Shown in pieces: positions 1 through 11,078 of a DNA stretch of 64,000 nt. Source of the DNA: Leguminivora glycinivorella (lineage: Eukaryota; Arthropoda; Insecta; Lepidoptera; Tortricidae); contig NC_062975.1 of NCBI RefSeq assembly GCF_023078275.1, positions 13,491,141 through 13,555,140 of the forward strand. The letters run 5' to 3'. The translations under genes and the position numbers were made by a program. Under the pieces are notes generated by a model that was not told the DNA's origin, did no database searches, and was given only the letters and a program-made list of their open reading frames with translations. Positions within the stretch are counted from its first letter, which is position 1; each line of letters opens with the position of its first letter.

Positions 1-530
1 GCTGATCGGCCGTTTTCGCGCGGTCTCGGTCCGAGTCAGTCGGTTCCAGTTCGGTTGCGGTCGGATCACACGGATCGTTTTGCTGTCATTGTCACATCTC
101 GGCTCTTCGCTCCTTTCGCTTCTATTCTGTTTCGCGTGTGTGAGTGTACAAAATATACTAGAGAGCAGAATCATTTGGGAGTAGTTCGGTCTAGTACAGT
201 GCAGGGAATCGTGTCTTTTGTACTATTAGTACATGTACTACACAAACCTACCGCGTAGCGTCAACCATTGTAGCTTCGGCTAGGCCGGCTGCTATAACAG
301 TTTGCACCGATCCCTAGTGCCACATGCCATTGGAAAGTTTCTCAGTTGATTCCTTACTATTAACACCTGGGTGCGTAGCCGAATAATGGAAACGAAACGC
401 TAGTAGATATCTATCCCTATCGCGCTACAGAGCCAGCGGCGTATCGCTGAAGTAGTTACCTACCTTCGATATCCAAGCTCATAATGTGAACTTCACGTAA
501 CGTATTATCACTGATTCCGTGGGCTCTGGG
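1..530 (+). other. GC-rich block, possible non-coding 5' exon of a plus-strand gene
   Basis: This block is clearly richer in G and C than the 900 bp after it. It carries an arthropod-type initiator word TCAGT at 36-40 and a plausible splice donor CTGG|GTAAATAC at 530. No long reading frame is convincing (the 67-codon frame at 55-258 has no recognisable product). Part of it (372-450) is a degraded copy of the MITE family at 45.1 kb. It could be a first exon whose coding part lies beyond the window or was not recognised; support is weak. Confidence 0.2.
372..450 (+). repeat. Degraded MITE fragment (GTAGCCGAAT family)
   Basis: Shares TAGCCGAA, then CTAGTAGATATCTATC and CAGAGCCAGCGGCGTATCGC, with the complete copies at 45130-45435 and 50986-51145. 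The right terminal repeat is missing. Confidence 0.6.
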
Positions 531-1490
531 TAAATACCTTCAGCTATCCACTATAGCATGATCTTCAATTTGTATGTTTTGTATCTTGCCTAATTGAAAT
601 TTTAGTTTACTAACTTCATTTAAGCCAAGGACCATAATATAATACGGGACAGACAAAATCATATTTTCTCCAAATATTTTTGCGTGTTTTTTTTATTTTT
701 TATATGAACAATATGCTTCATTATGCTTATAATCGCTTTTGCCATTAATTACCTGACTAAACAGGCAAAATGGCTATTTATCAGATTAGGTAACAAACTT
801 TTCCGTCAGTTCATCAATTCCGTCAGTCAACAGAAACTCACCTAAAATAAGGACTGTGTCAAGCTACACGAAAAACAAAAATTTTCAAACTTATATTATA
901 TTTAAGTAAAATATCTTCATTGATATTTCGCTAATTGGAGAATTTCACAAGAATAACCGAGTAATTCTATGGACACAAGTGCAGTTTTAGTTTGAATCCG
1001 TATCCCTGGTTTCTCAGAAGAGAAGCAATATGACTTATACTTTGAAATAGTAAGTTATTCTCACAACATACAAAGCGCATCAACTTCATAACAGTTGAAA
1101 GAAAAAAAAATCTTCCAAATCGCTTGTTAGGGCTTAAATGATAAAAAAATGTTGTAGAAATGTTTTACCATATTCTTATTACTAAAATATATTTCTCAAA
1201 ACAATTTCTGTTCTTCTAAAAACAATGTGTAGAAATCACGTAGAAATGTTATTAAAATTATGTAATGTAGGTTTTGATATTTTTTTATGTCCGTTTATAA
1301 TAATATTTTTTCATATAATGCCTGCATTAGGACTGCATCCTAGTTGATGTTACTTGATTCTTTATTGAATTGTTTTTTTTTTGTTTCCATTATACCTAGT
1401 TACCACCTGACATGACTTTGAACCATCTAGCTTCTACTTTTGTCGACATTTTTAAATAGCATTTTTGCTTAAAAAAATTGACCGCGCACT
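531..1490. other. AT-rich stretch, nothing recognised
   Basis: No reading frame, tRNA or repeat copy seen; only homopolymer A and T runs. Confidence 0.5.
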
Positions 1491-1493
1491 TTT

Positions 1494-1880
1494 TTAACCG
1501 CCGCCCCAAATCCCAAGGAAGGGGGTTCTCAATTCGTCTGTATTTTTTTTTATGTTTGTTCCACGATATCTCGGTCGTTACTGGACCAATTTTGATTTTT
1601 TCTTTTTATTGAATGTATATGCATTTTTATCAAAACCCAGTTCTGATGATGGGATCCTGGAGAAATTAAGGGAACTCAATTCTGAAAGGCATATATAAGG
1701 TGATTTTTGTGTTTTTATAAGAACAGCATGTATTTACGTACGGAACAGTGACATTTGGTGCAGTGGAACTGCCGATGATGGTCAGAACGGAACTCCTCAA
1801 ATCTGAACGGCACACTTATAGTGACTTTGGTATTTTTATAAGAACAGCATGCACTTACGTCCAGAACGTGTCTTTGCAAA
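1494..1880 (+). repeat. Dispersed element, short copy (GATATCTC family)
   Basis: Same element as 21496-22110: a CGATATCTC..CGTTACTGGACC opening, then GATGATGGGATCCTGGAG, then blocks containing GACATTTGGTGCAGTGGA and GAACAGCATG. Here the internal ~124-bp unit is present about 1.5 times. It runs directly into the TTAA-flanked MITE at 1881. Confidence 0.6.
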
Positions 1881-2379
1881 TTAAGACGCTACAGGAGCGA
1901 AAATGCTAAAATGGAGAGGAGCCCCCCTTTGAATTTGGGAATTTTAGTTAAATATAAGTACTAGTGTTATTAACTAGATTTATCGAAAAAAAATTGTCTA
2001 TTCAGAAAAACTCAGTTAAAAGATATTGCGAAAAAATCTTTAAAATCGAGGTTCCGCTCTCGACTGTTTCTCCTTCAAAACTTAATCAATCGTAACAAAA
2101 TATGAGAATCTGAATAACAATGAAATACCTAATCTGTGTCGGAACGTTAGTTTTTTTGGCTAATTTTTACCAATTTTGAAGAGGCCGTTTTTGGAAAGTT
2201 TTGTTGGGCTCTAGCCTAGCGTCTTAAAAATAAGAATATCAAGAAAATCAAAACGGTCCGACACAGATAAAAATAATAACAATCTGTGTTGAAAAAATCA
2301 TTGCTCTATCTTCAAAAACCAGGGAGGAAATAGTCGAGAGCGTTTGTATGGAGAATTGACCCCTCCTGTATCGTCTTAA
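1881..2379. mobile_element. TTAA-flanked MITE, family B, copy 1
   Basis: Ends TTAAGACGCTACAGGAG and CTCCTGTATCGTCTTAA, an inverted pair with one mismatch over 17 bases, 499 bp apart, no coding. Internally it contains the paired words GTCGAGAGCG/CGCTCTCGAC and GTCCGACACAG/CTGTGTCGGA. TTAA at both edges fits piggyBac-type insertion; the superfamily is inferred. Confidence 0.65.
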
Positions 2380-3956
2380 ACATTTTTCTTTCCTTGTTTT
2401 CTTGAAAAATTTAATCTGAATAACGGCCAGCTTATCTTGGTTTCCAGGGAGGTTTCTTCAAACAAGCTATATTAATACATTCAATTCTATGGAAGTACTA
2501 AGTTTAATTTCTGTCTGCTGACCTACCATCTTGCAACTCGGCAATCTAGGTTATATTTATGTACCGCAGGTCAAAAGGAACCTTCTGGGCAGTTCTCACA
2601 AGTAGCAGCTTTAAACATGAGTAGAACTTACTGGCGAGATATACTGCTCATATTAATATTCATTTCTAACCATGGGGCCGATTTTTGAGTGTCGACCATT
2701 CGATTTCGTTAATTTTGGTCAACAATATCTCCATTACTAGCGATTTAAATAGGCTACTTGACCCTTTTTTAAAGTATCTCTTATATTAATTACTGTTCAA
2801 TGAACCGAAAAAAAATATTTACATATTTTATTATGACTTAAAAACCGCAAAAAATATGTTTAAAGTATACTTTTATGTAATCAGACAAAACCAACATCAG
2901 CCATCTGCTGTCATTCTGCTGGAAAACAACATTTTCTGTTTCATTAAATATAAGGCCGAAATGTCATTTATGATTCGACATAGAGTTAGGTTGGAATGCT
3001 ATGAGTCCTATGTCACTACATAGCCGACAGCGTTTTCGGTGTCTAAAATATTAAAAAAAAAACATACTTAATCATTTTTAGTGAAAAATACGTAATCACC
3101 ATAAACTTTTAATACTCATATTGGTTTTTTAAGTCGAATTCTACAGAAAACAATCATTTATTGTGCCAATTTTGATATGAGTTTAGTAGACTATTCTTCT
3201 AACAGTATCGGAAACGAGTGGTCACTAACTCATTACTACTAGATTTAAAATTACTAGCTGTCTTTTTTCAAAAATAGTATTAGGTATGTCGTTTTCCCGC
3301 AGATTTTGAAAGAAATTCAAAAATCAGTCCCCTGTACACATACAATCGCCATTAGATATATCGGAACGGTCAAGGTGTTCACAAATATCCGAATAAGCCT
3401 GTGCCTATTGTCACGGCGATAAGGCGTGTTTACATCCTTTTGCGCACTCGGGCCGCTCAGATATATCTGATAGCGACTGTACATACATGTACAGTGTGTT
3501 ACCACCACCCGGGCATTAATTAAAACCAATAATAATATGATCGATTCGCAGTCGTTTGCGTATATCAGAAAAGCATAGTTATAAAAATTAACTGAAAAAA
3601 TAATTTTCCGAAATCCGCACATTCAATGTACTGCGTCCACTTCGATTACGAAGTTAGCACGTCGCTAATACTTATGAGCTGTCATTATCATTTGACAAGT
3701 GTCTGCGCTGTACATTGCTGGCAATAATGTTTTTGTTAGAAAGTTTATAAATCAAAATTTTTACTTGTTAATTAAATTTAGGTCATGGTTTAATTAAATA
3801 ACCATGTTATATTACGCTGCTTTAAAAAAGGCCTACTTGGTAGTAACACACTGTATGACTACGTATTCTTTACAGAGCGGAAGGATTTTTTTGATCCTTA
3901 TCGGCTGATATGAGCGTTTCTTGTACAGTCGAGTTCATAAATATGTATACATTTCT
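2380..3956. other. AT-rich stretch with minor repeat traces
   Basis: At about 2671-2740 there is a partial match (GGGGCCGATTTTTGAGT) to the MITE at 19.8 kb. At about 3465-3500 CAGATATATCTGATAGCGAC resembles a word at 21.05 kb. The 101-codon minus frame at 3317-3622 shows no family features and is not called. Confidence 0.45.
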
Positions 3957-4269
3957 TCAGCTTTCGAGAAAAACGTCAATATAATGTAAAATTGATAGTT
4001 TTAGTCGGTGAAATACTACACTTTCCGTTATCTAATAGATATATTTAATTCAAGTTTCACTTAGAGCATCTTATTATCTTGATACTTATCAGACTGGATT
4101 TTTGAAAACTTACTCACTAAATTAATTACGATTTTTTCTCTGATGCACGTTTAGGAAAACCCGCGTATAGTGCTGGATTAGTCGATCTTAGAGGTAATTT
4201 GATACCACACACGGTATGATTAAGCGCTTGGTTGCGATTTCAATATTTTTCACTTGATAGCCCTCTTAA
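3957..4269 (+). mobile_element. TTAA-flanked MITE, family A, internally deleted copy
   Basis: Matches the first ~250 bases (GTCGGTGAAATACTACACTT) and the last ~65 bases (TTTGATACCACACACGGTAT to CCCTCTTAA) of the 728-bp copies at 58855 and 60968. About 410 internal bases are missing. The left TTAA has decayed to TTCA. Confidence 0.75.
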
Positions 4270-4445
4270 CTCTATGCAATAAGGCGAAAAAATATCCACA
4301 TATTTATGAACTCGCCTGTAAGAAAAGGGGCTCAACCAAATTTCATAAATTACTACAATATGAATATTTTCGCTTACGAGTAAAAAATAAAGAAAACCGA
4401 TACAAGAGTGTATAATTTATTTTGTCATGTAAAACAATATTGAAG

Positions 4446-4542
4446 TAAGGTGCATTAGGGTAATTTCTAAAGTCGCATAAAAATCACCATTATTTCCATC
4501 ATTCACCATTTCTGTCATTCGGAATTACCCTAATGCACCTTA
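4446..4542. mobile_element. Short MITE, AAGGTGCATTAGGGTAATT family, copy 1
   Basis: Inverted ends TAAGGTGCATTAGGGTAATT and its complement, 97 bp. Longer copies lie at 41180-41330 and 42118-42257. Confidence 0.75.
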
Positions 4543-4878
4543 AGTATTAATATTATCGTAAGTGCTACAAATTGAATAAAAAAATGTTATTACAATGTCG
4601 TCATTTAATTACACTGCATTCTTAAATCAGTTTAAACTCTTTATTTGATGAGATACGATGACAATAAGTACACAACATTACTGTCAAACAAAAGAGGCAA
4701 CTTTGCCTTCTCAGGTAACTTTACTAAGTATATAGGTCTAGTATAGAATCAGCTCATTATAAATTAAAACAAATATTATTTTACAACTAGGAAACAAATC
4801 AAATTATTTTATTGAATATTTTTTTAATTTGTTCTTTTTTCAAGTAGTCGCACTACTATATATAAAACGCGCCAGCCC

Positions 4879-4975
4879 TGCCGGGTGGTCTAGTGGTAAA
4901 GACGTTAGCCGCGTAAGCTGAAGACCCGGGTTCGATTCCCGGCTCGGCCACCAGTGGGCCTAGTCGTTTTTTTTT
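4879..4975 (+). other. tRNA-like unit with encoded CCA and Pol III terminator
   Basis: It folds as a tRNA: A box TGGTCTAGTGG, T arm CCGGG-TTCGATT-CCCGG, anticodon stem TTAGC/GCTGA, acceptor stem six of seven pairs (T1-C72 mismatch). A genomic CCA follows the discriminator A (4951-4953), then a run of nine T at 4966. The anticodon loop CGCGTAA lacks the invariant U33. Eukaryotic tRNA genes do not encode CCA, so this is more likely a retroposed tRNA or SINE head than a working tRNA gene. The A box and T arm most resemble tRNA-Glu. Confidence 0.55.
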
Positions 4976-5396
4976 CTTTCGTGTATGATATCTATTTCAA
5001 TTTATAAATTTTATTTTATTTAATATATTTTTGCCCTTAGAAATATACTTCATATAATGATATTAAGGAATGTATGGTTTAAAGAAATCCAATTTAGAAT
5101 TCATATTTTTAAGATTATTTAGTCTATAACAGTTTAGTATAATAATTATGGTTATTTTACCTCAGAAGGTAAAGTTGCCACGTTTGAAGGCACTTAAGAC
5201 TACGAAGACACTTCATTACTCACAATGATAAATTAGATGTTTGTGAAGTTATTATCATATTATTTAACATTAGTCAGTTTCCATTGTCATCTTACAATTT
5301 ACTCATTCTTTTATTAAAATTATTTATTGTAGTACTGTTGTTAGAATTTTATATAAGGTACAGCGGGGCAAATCCCGACTGGGGGCAAATGTAAAT

Positions 5397-5655
5397 AATA
5401 AATAAATAAATATTATAGGACATTCTTACACAGATTGACTGAGTTCCACATTAAGCTCATGAAGGCTTGTGTTGTAGGTACTCAGACAACGATATATTTA
5501 ATATAGATATATATACTTATATGTACACAGAAAACATTCATGAATCAGGAACAAATATCTGCGAACATCACACAAATAAATGCCCTTACCGGGATTCGAA
5601 CCCAGGACCGCGGTTTAGCCGGCAGGGTCACTACCCGCTAGGCCAGACCGGTCGT
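5397..5655 (-). mobile_element. tRNA-derived SINE, family 1, longest copy
   Basis: On the minus strand it opens with GACGACCGGTCTGGCCTAGC (A box TGGCCTAGCGGGTAGTG) and B box GGTTCGAATCC, then TTTATTTGTGTGATGT and ends in an AATAAATA-type tail. Three other copies follow in the same orientation. The plus frame of 82 codons at 5467 is an artefact of this element. Confidence 0.75.
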
Positions 5656-6454
5656 CACTGTAACTTTACTGGTCCATTTTTTCCATGTCTTTACAATGTT
5701 TGCATTATTAAATAGAGTGTCCACCGGTTATATATGGTAGGCGTGTTCAGTGGATACATGTAGAACTCAACATCATAATGGAAAAAATGAGTTACAATTG
5801 CCCCACAGTCGAGATTTGTCTCGCTGTACCTTAATTTTAAATAGGTATTGAATATATTTAGGTACCTATCTACATATTAATATGTTAATACTGCATAAAA
5901 TAATGTCTTAATTATGTGATTCCAGTGATTCATCCAATTCAACATTTATTTTGTTTACATTGATTGCTATTTATCATTAAATGCTACTAGTAATATTTTA
6001 GTAATTACACGACTCAGTATAATTTATATTTGGAAATTCCCGCTCTATCGATATATTTAATATCCACTCAATTGCATGATATTTCAATTTAATAAGTTTT
6101 TGTTATGTAATACGCTAACGAGCTGATGCGGTCGCTGTGTTTTTTGAAAAAAAAAAAATCCAAATGAAAAGTATTGCGGTTTGATACCTTAGGGGGCTTA
6201 GGGTATAGTGATTTGCGCACACTAGCGTTCCCTACCGTCCCCCTGCCGCAACACCCTCTTTTAGCACGAAATAGGTCCCGGTTTATGGTTTTTCTTAATT
6301 TTTGAGAAAACTATAAGAATTAGGAAAATAATGTCTATGAAAGAATTAATTCTTATTAAATTTTGAACAAAAAAGGTTATATGCATTTTTTTAAGCACTT
6401 ACCATTACTTACCATACTACATTAAAGTTTAGCTGTTTTTTTTTTTATTTCTCA

Positions 6455-6600
6455 TACATTCGAACACAACTTGACCGAATCAAGCAGACAGGCGCCTGAG
6501 AGTAAGCGACCACTGCCGCCCATGAACATCCGAAACACCTGAAGGGCTGGAGGTGCGTTGCCGGCCTTTAATATGAGACGGCGATACATGGGTTATTAAA
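6455..6600. repeat. Dispersed lepidopteran repeat fragment
   Basis: Contains GTAAGCGACCACTGCCGCCC and GGAGGTGCGTTGCCGGCCTT, words I recognise as common in moth genomes. Poly(T) on the left and poly(A) on the right. No coding capacity. Confidence 0.5.
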
Positions 6601-6703
6601 AAAAAAATTGAACTACGCCAAATTGTATTGTGCGTCACAATAACACATCTTCAACAAATGGATTCTGCAGTCGAGGCACCTTACGCATCTATGTATAAGT
6701 AAA

Positions 6704-6870
6704 GACTTGTGTTGTAGGTAGTACTCAGACAATGATATATATATATGTAATAAGCAAAATATATTTTAAAAAGTCCACGACTCAGGTAAATTTTTATGCC
6801 AATCACTGAAATAAATGTCCTTATCGGGATTCCAACCCAGGACTTCAGCTCAGCAAGCACAGGTGCCCTG
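6704..6870 (-). mobile_element. tRNA-derived SINE, family 1, degraded copy
   Basis: Shares CTTGTGTTGTAGGTA, ACTCAGGTAAA and CCTTATCGGGATTCCAACCC (decayed B box) with 5397-5655; the tRNA head is truncated. Confidence 0.6.
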
Positions 6871-8055
6871 AATATAATGCTTTCTTTATTGGTGTAGATT
6901 AGCGTAAATATGACCTCGACGCATTTTGCGGCGACTGGCCGGAACAGGCGGCAATTAAAAAAAATTGGTGTAGTCGTAAATAATTAAAGCAAACATATTT
7001 AATTAAATAAAGTCCGTACTATTAAAATGAAAGTCAATGAAACATTTTTCTATGTTCAGCTTTCAAATTAATTAAATCAGTTGCCAAATAGAAGTCATTT
7101 ATGTTTGTCACACATTGTCCACTAGAAGCACGTGTTTCAATATAATTGGAACGTGTTTCCATTTCTATTAAATATGCTGTTCGGTGTTCACGTTGTATGC
7201 CACTACGTGAACACCTCAATACATTTATATAATCAAATTATTTCGATATCGTATTACATGGCAGTCGACATGACAAACTTTTGTGCATCATACAATAGGT
7301 TTCGAGTATGATATGAAAAGGGTGGAAATGAATGCGCAATAGAAGTCAATTCTGTCAACAAACTGATTCGATAAAATACTGTTTGTACACATATTTTGTT
7401 CGACGACGACATGTGGATCGTGGACTTCACAAACACGCGTGCCATGATTCGTATTTTCAAATCATATTGGCGCGTTATGAGTTATTCATTAATTCATTCA
7501 TCACGTTCAGCGTTTAATACAGGTAGGTACTCGTAAATGCTCTATTCTGTAAAATTTTAACACATTTAGGAAACGTCATTTCTTACCTAATGAAGTAGAC
7601 ACTCCTACTATACCTAACATGAACCAACAATGTAATGCGAGATCCACTCCAAACCAGGAATCGATTTTTAAGCTTCGAGCGTTTGAAATTGGGAATCCAA
7701 TGAATCCAATTTTAAATTGCTAATAATGAAGTGAAAAAAAGAAATTGATCGAAATACAAAAAAATACAGTCAGCACTTTCGAATTTCAAAAATCGGCACA
7801 CTGTTTTTTTTGTTGCTAAGCATCGTATGTAATAAAAGGAAATATAGCGTGTAATACGATTACTGGACCTAATTTCATGTAGAGTCACACCAAACTAAGT
7901 TAGCAGCAATTTTGATAGCTTCGCCTTCACAAGTTTGAAGTAGCTAAACGTTAAAACTTCATAAACGTTGACCTTTTAATAACGTTTCGAATCGCTGCCA
8001 ACATAGACGGTCAACCAAATCTTGGCACTAAAAAAAATGTGCTTTCCTAAACCAT
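6871..8055. other. Stretch with no recognised feature
   Basis: Several 60-70 codon frames on both strands (7034-7517) have no family signature and overlap one another; none called. Confidence 0.45.
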
Positions 8056-8323
8056 ATACCTCTGCTACACACTCGACGAGCGGCGTGGGAAGTAGCGAGG
8101 GAAGTAGGCAGAGGCATAGTGTGGCCGCGTTACTCGTCATGCCGCTCGTCATGCTCCCTCGTCATGCCTACCGCTCCCTATTTTGTCGATTTTTTGGCGC
8201 GAGTCAAAGGGCCGGCAACAACCTAGAGCGAGTAAGGCAGTGTGGGGCCCGAGAGGGCAACATCGCGGCAAGATTAGGAGCAGTGCGAAGGGCAGGGTGA
8301 AGAGCATAGTGTGGCAGAGGTAT
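8056..8323. mobile_element. GC-rich MITE with ATACCTCTG ends
   Basis: Inverted ends ATACCTCTGCTACACACT and AGTGTGGCAGAGGTAT enclose 268 bp that is much more GC-rich than its surroundings. Outside it, the words ATAGACGGTCAA (about 8003) and TTGACCGTCTAT (about 8434) form an outer inverted pair, so it may be nested in an older foldback element. The opposing 92- and 76-codon frames here are by-products. Confidence 0.55.
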
Positions 8324-8429
8324 TAACGTTGGCAGCATCATTAACGAGCCATAACGCTTAAACAAACATTGACTGAAAATTTCAATTTTGCGTGGTTTAT
8401 TTAGTGCCAAGCACATTGCACAACCAAAA

Positions 8430-9204
8430 AGCATTGACCGTCTATACCGTTACGCAGATTTCAAGTCAAAGAAAGCTCTGTTGAATATTTTACTTAGAAT
8501 TTTAATACAAATACTCCTCTGGAGATTCACGTCTTTCATATCTTGGACTTTTCTTATCATTTGGTTATTTTAATAAGTTCCTTAAAACTAGATTTACATC
8601 TTCCATATTTATTCAGAATTCAAAACTATCCAATTAGTCCGTTGCTTCTGGAAAGTTATGTATGAAAATGTTGGCATAATTAATGGAAGATTTTTTTTGA
8701 TTGGGATATGTACATTACAGGCCGAAGTTATTTTTCATCAACCCTCCCCATCCTTCCCCCCTCTGCGTCACCCCTCTTCCCCCCCTTAAATAGCCGAAAA
8801 TGCGGTTTTTCGCGATTTCTGACAAAACCGTTGTAGATACAGAAAAAGCGTGTAGGAAAAAAGTAATCCTTGATAAATTTACTACAAATCGTTCATTGAC
8901 ACTTTGGTTCTAGCACTTATAGGTTTCGCGTGATCCATCACGAAAGTTGGTCCTTTGCTGCAATTTTCTTTAGTTAATGTTAAGTTTTCTCTCAAATTGC
9001 TTACGAAATCTGTTTGATACACAGACCAACCCCTATAGACATCTATTACAAGACGACTCGCGGTGGCCAGCCTTCCTAGTATTTGCACTGATATAAGCGC
9101 GGGCGCTCGCCGTGCCCGATCAGTATCGACCAAGTAACAGACCCGAAAGCAGCGCGTGTTTTTCGCACAAAAAAATTGGAAAAGGGTATTTTGATGCCTT
9201 AAAG
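8430..9204. other. Stretch with no firm feature; GC-rich toward 9,040-9,160
   Basis: Poly-C/T tracts at 8740-8790. The 123-codon minus frame 8882-9253 is not called because it shows no recognisable domain and lies antisense to a plausible 5' exon at 9205. GC-rich DNA with ATCAGTATCGACC near 9119 could be a promoter for that exon. Confidence 0.3.
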
Positions 9205-9237
9205 ATGTCCACCTGTAGTGTGAAATGGTGTGGAAAG
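9205..9237 (+). CDS. Possible first exon of a THAP zinc-finger protein (orphan)
   Basis: ATG at 9205 reads MSTCSVKWCGK and stops at a good splice donor, AAAG|GTAACA (9238). THAP domains begin M-x(1-2)-C-x(2-4)-C, and many insect THAP genes split just after this point. No downstream exon with the rest of the C2CH finger (FHxFP) was found, and no transcript evidence is available. It could be a relic of a P-element-like transposon or chance. Eleven residues only, so confidence is low. Confidence 0.25.
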
Positions 9238-9339
9238 GTAACAAGAAGCTCAAATTTAAAAACAGACGGCATTACATTCCACAAATAAGTCATATTTATA
9301 ATTTATTCAGAGCCGGCATAGGTCAACTTACATTGGCCA

Positions 9340-9500
9340 CTTACGCGTCAGTAGAGGGACAGTCATACTTCTGTCCCTTTTCATCTGGCGCGACTGTCGG
9401 CCGTCCTTGAAACGGCCAATCACAGCGCGCTTAACACATTCCCCGCCCGCTCCTCGCACCCCAAACAGTGGTGACTCGTATCGCGAACCAAATATACAAG
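9340..9500. other. Short GC-rich block, unassigned
   Basis: AGCGCGCTTAACACATTCCC and nearby words make a small GC-rich island. It reads like moth repeat DNA, but no second copy is present in this window. Confidence 0.3.
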
Positions 9501-9587
9501 ACTGCCACTCTATAGGAGGTTCTCTGTGGTTTGATATTACTAAAATATTATAAACTGAAATTGAATTTCAGGGGGAAAAATCACTAC

Positions 9588-9657
9588 CATGGGTGGGACT
9601 TGAACTCACGGCTACTGGATTGATACTCCAGGGCTCTACCGACAGCTACCAAAAGCT
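9588..9657 (-). mobile_element. tRNA-derived SINE head, family 2
   Basis: Minus strand: A box TAGCTGTCGGTAGAGCC, a perfect anticodon stem CTGGA/TCCAG with loop GTATCAA, and B box GAGTTCAAGTCCC. The acceptor stem does not pair, so it is not a tRNA gene. Confidence 0.5.
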
Positions 9658-9800
9658 CATCTCCAGTCATAGATATACTATATAGATCAATGGTACTCCT
9701 AGCGACTACTACCGTGAAAATATTACGTCTTAAATAGGTACTGGAATTCCAAGACATAAAAGGTTCAAAATGAGGATTTTCCTGTTAAGAGGATCGAGTA

Positions 9801-10300
9801 TTATAGGTGTGTTTTTTTTTGTTTTCAGTTAAATTCGAGAGATTATCAGGCCGTCATTCAAAAGTTTTAAGCTTGTGCCGAGAGATGGCATTCTTTGCAC
9901 TGTGATTACACATTTTACTTTGACAGTAACTCTCTTCATCCTGTTTTTATTGAATTCCGTTAACTTTAAGGGAAGATTCTTTAGATCAAATACAATTAAT
10001 TTCTCTAAGAAACAAGCGTCTTAACTTTCACGGTCATCGAGTTATTAAAAAAATTAAGAAATACTGAACACGTATGTAACAGCCTTTACCAATCCCTTAT
10101 GTTATTTGTTTTGACATGTTCCGTCAATCACTCGACAATAACTTGAATGTAATTCTTAAGGGTCTCTCACACTAATAAATTCATTTATTATGTATGAAAA
10201 CGATGAAAAATTTTTTTTTTGCGAATTTAACTAAAAGTGATATGCAGAACCTAGCTACGAGTCGAATTTAACTGAAAACAAAAAAAAACACGGTGTATAA
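9801..10300. mobile_element. 500-bp MITE with ~40-bp inverted ends
   Basis: Left end TTATAGGTGTG, T run, GTTTTCAGTTAAATTCGA; the right end is the complement (TCGAATTTAACTGAAAAC, A run, CACGGTGTATAA). No coding. Confidence 0.7.
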
Positions 10301-10508
10301 TGACTTCGCCTCTTCATGGGAAGAGGCAATAACAGTGTGACATAATAAATGTCACCTTGCAACCATCAGTGTGCCGTCGTTGCCGCAATTCGCTCCGTAC
10401 TTCACAACGAAATTCGGTAGCAGCAGTGTAATAACCGTCTAAGAGTAATTATGTATTAAAATAAACATTACATCAAATTATGTTTGTTTAGAACATGCTT
10501 TGATTTAC

Positions 10509-10564
10509 TTTATTCTGTTATTAAATATGTTTATTATGAACATGTTTATTTCAAACTGTTTATT
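10509..10564 (-). terminator. Candidate polyadenylation signals of the C2 gene
   Basis: Four AATAAA hexamers on the minus strand (TTTATT at 10509-10514, 10530-10535, 10545-10550 and 10559-10564) lie 207-262 bases past the stop codon. The distance is reasonable for an insect 3' UTR. The hexamer is common in AT-rich DNA, so which one is used is unknown. Confidence 0.4.
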
Positions 10565-10770
10565 CATTTCCCAATCTACCCGTTCATCATAAGTATCATA
10601 TACAGAGTGATGTCTCTTAATAATCATTGTCAAATATTAATCTTAAAGATATTCGGTTAGTTGCATATAATATTGTAATGTCCCTTTTACTCGTCAGTTA
10701 AAATACAACCTCACATTATCACAAGAGGTTTAAGGACGGAGATTTTAAACGAAAAAAGTTCGTTCTTCAT

Positions 10771-11078
10771 TCACTCAAAGTTAACCCAAAACGTTTTAGG
10801 GATGCCTGGTTGCCGCAAACATTCGTTCCACGCTTCCGCATTAACCGATTTCTCGTCAATAGTCGCTTTCCCCAGTATTTCCTTCTTTGCCATCTTGGTC
10901 TTGCATCCGAGGCTAATATAAATGCTGACTTTGCTCAAACTGGCTCTGAACACCGACAGCTTTACCGTCGCAGATTTCGGGTCCCACCTGGCCGATATAG
11001 TGGGAACGAATCTGTCACTTTTCCAATAACACTCCGCCTTGTTGGCTTCCAATATTGTGGCTTTCAAGTACAGCGGAG
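10771..11078 (-). CDS. C2 gene, terminal coding exon 4 (residues 282-383) and stop
   Basis: Acceptor TTTCTGTTTCAG ends at 11079. Two bases complete the codon split with exon 3, then PLYLKATILEANKAECYW and the rest of C2B to WVNFE and TGA at 10773-10771. The C-terminal motif (WNECLRQPGIPKTFWVNF) matches the WN-x-ML...P-x-x-x-W-H-x-L ending of synaptotagmin-type C2B domains. Confidence 0.87.

Noticed and set aside
55..258. A 67-codon plus frame at the window start
   Set aside because: Rich in simple hydrophobic and serine residues, with no start context or homology pattern; kept only as a possible non-coding exon.
4879..4953. Functional tRNA gene
   Set aside because: No U33, first acceptor pair mismatched, and CCA encoded in the DNA.
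8882..9253. A 123-codon minus frame
   Set aside because: Overlaps a plus-strand candidate first exon and GC-rich DNA, with no recognisable domain.
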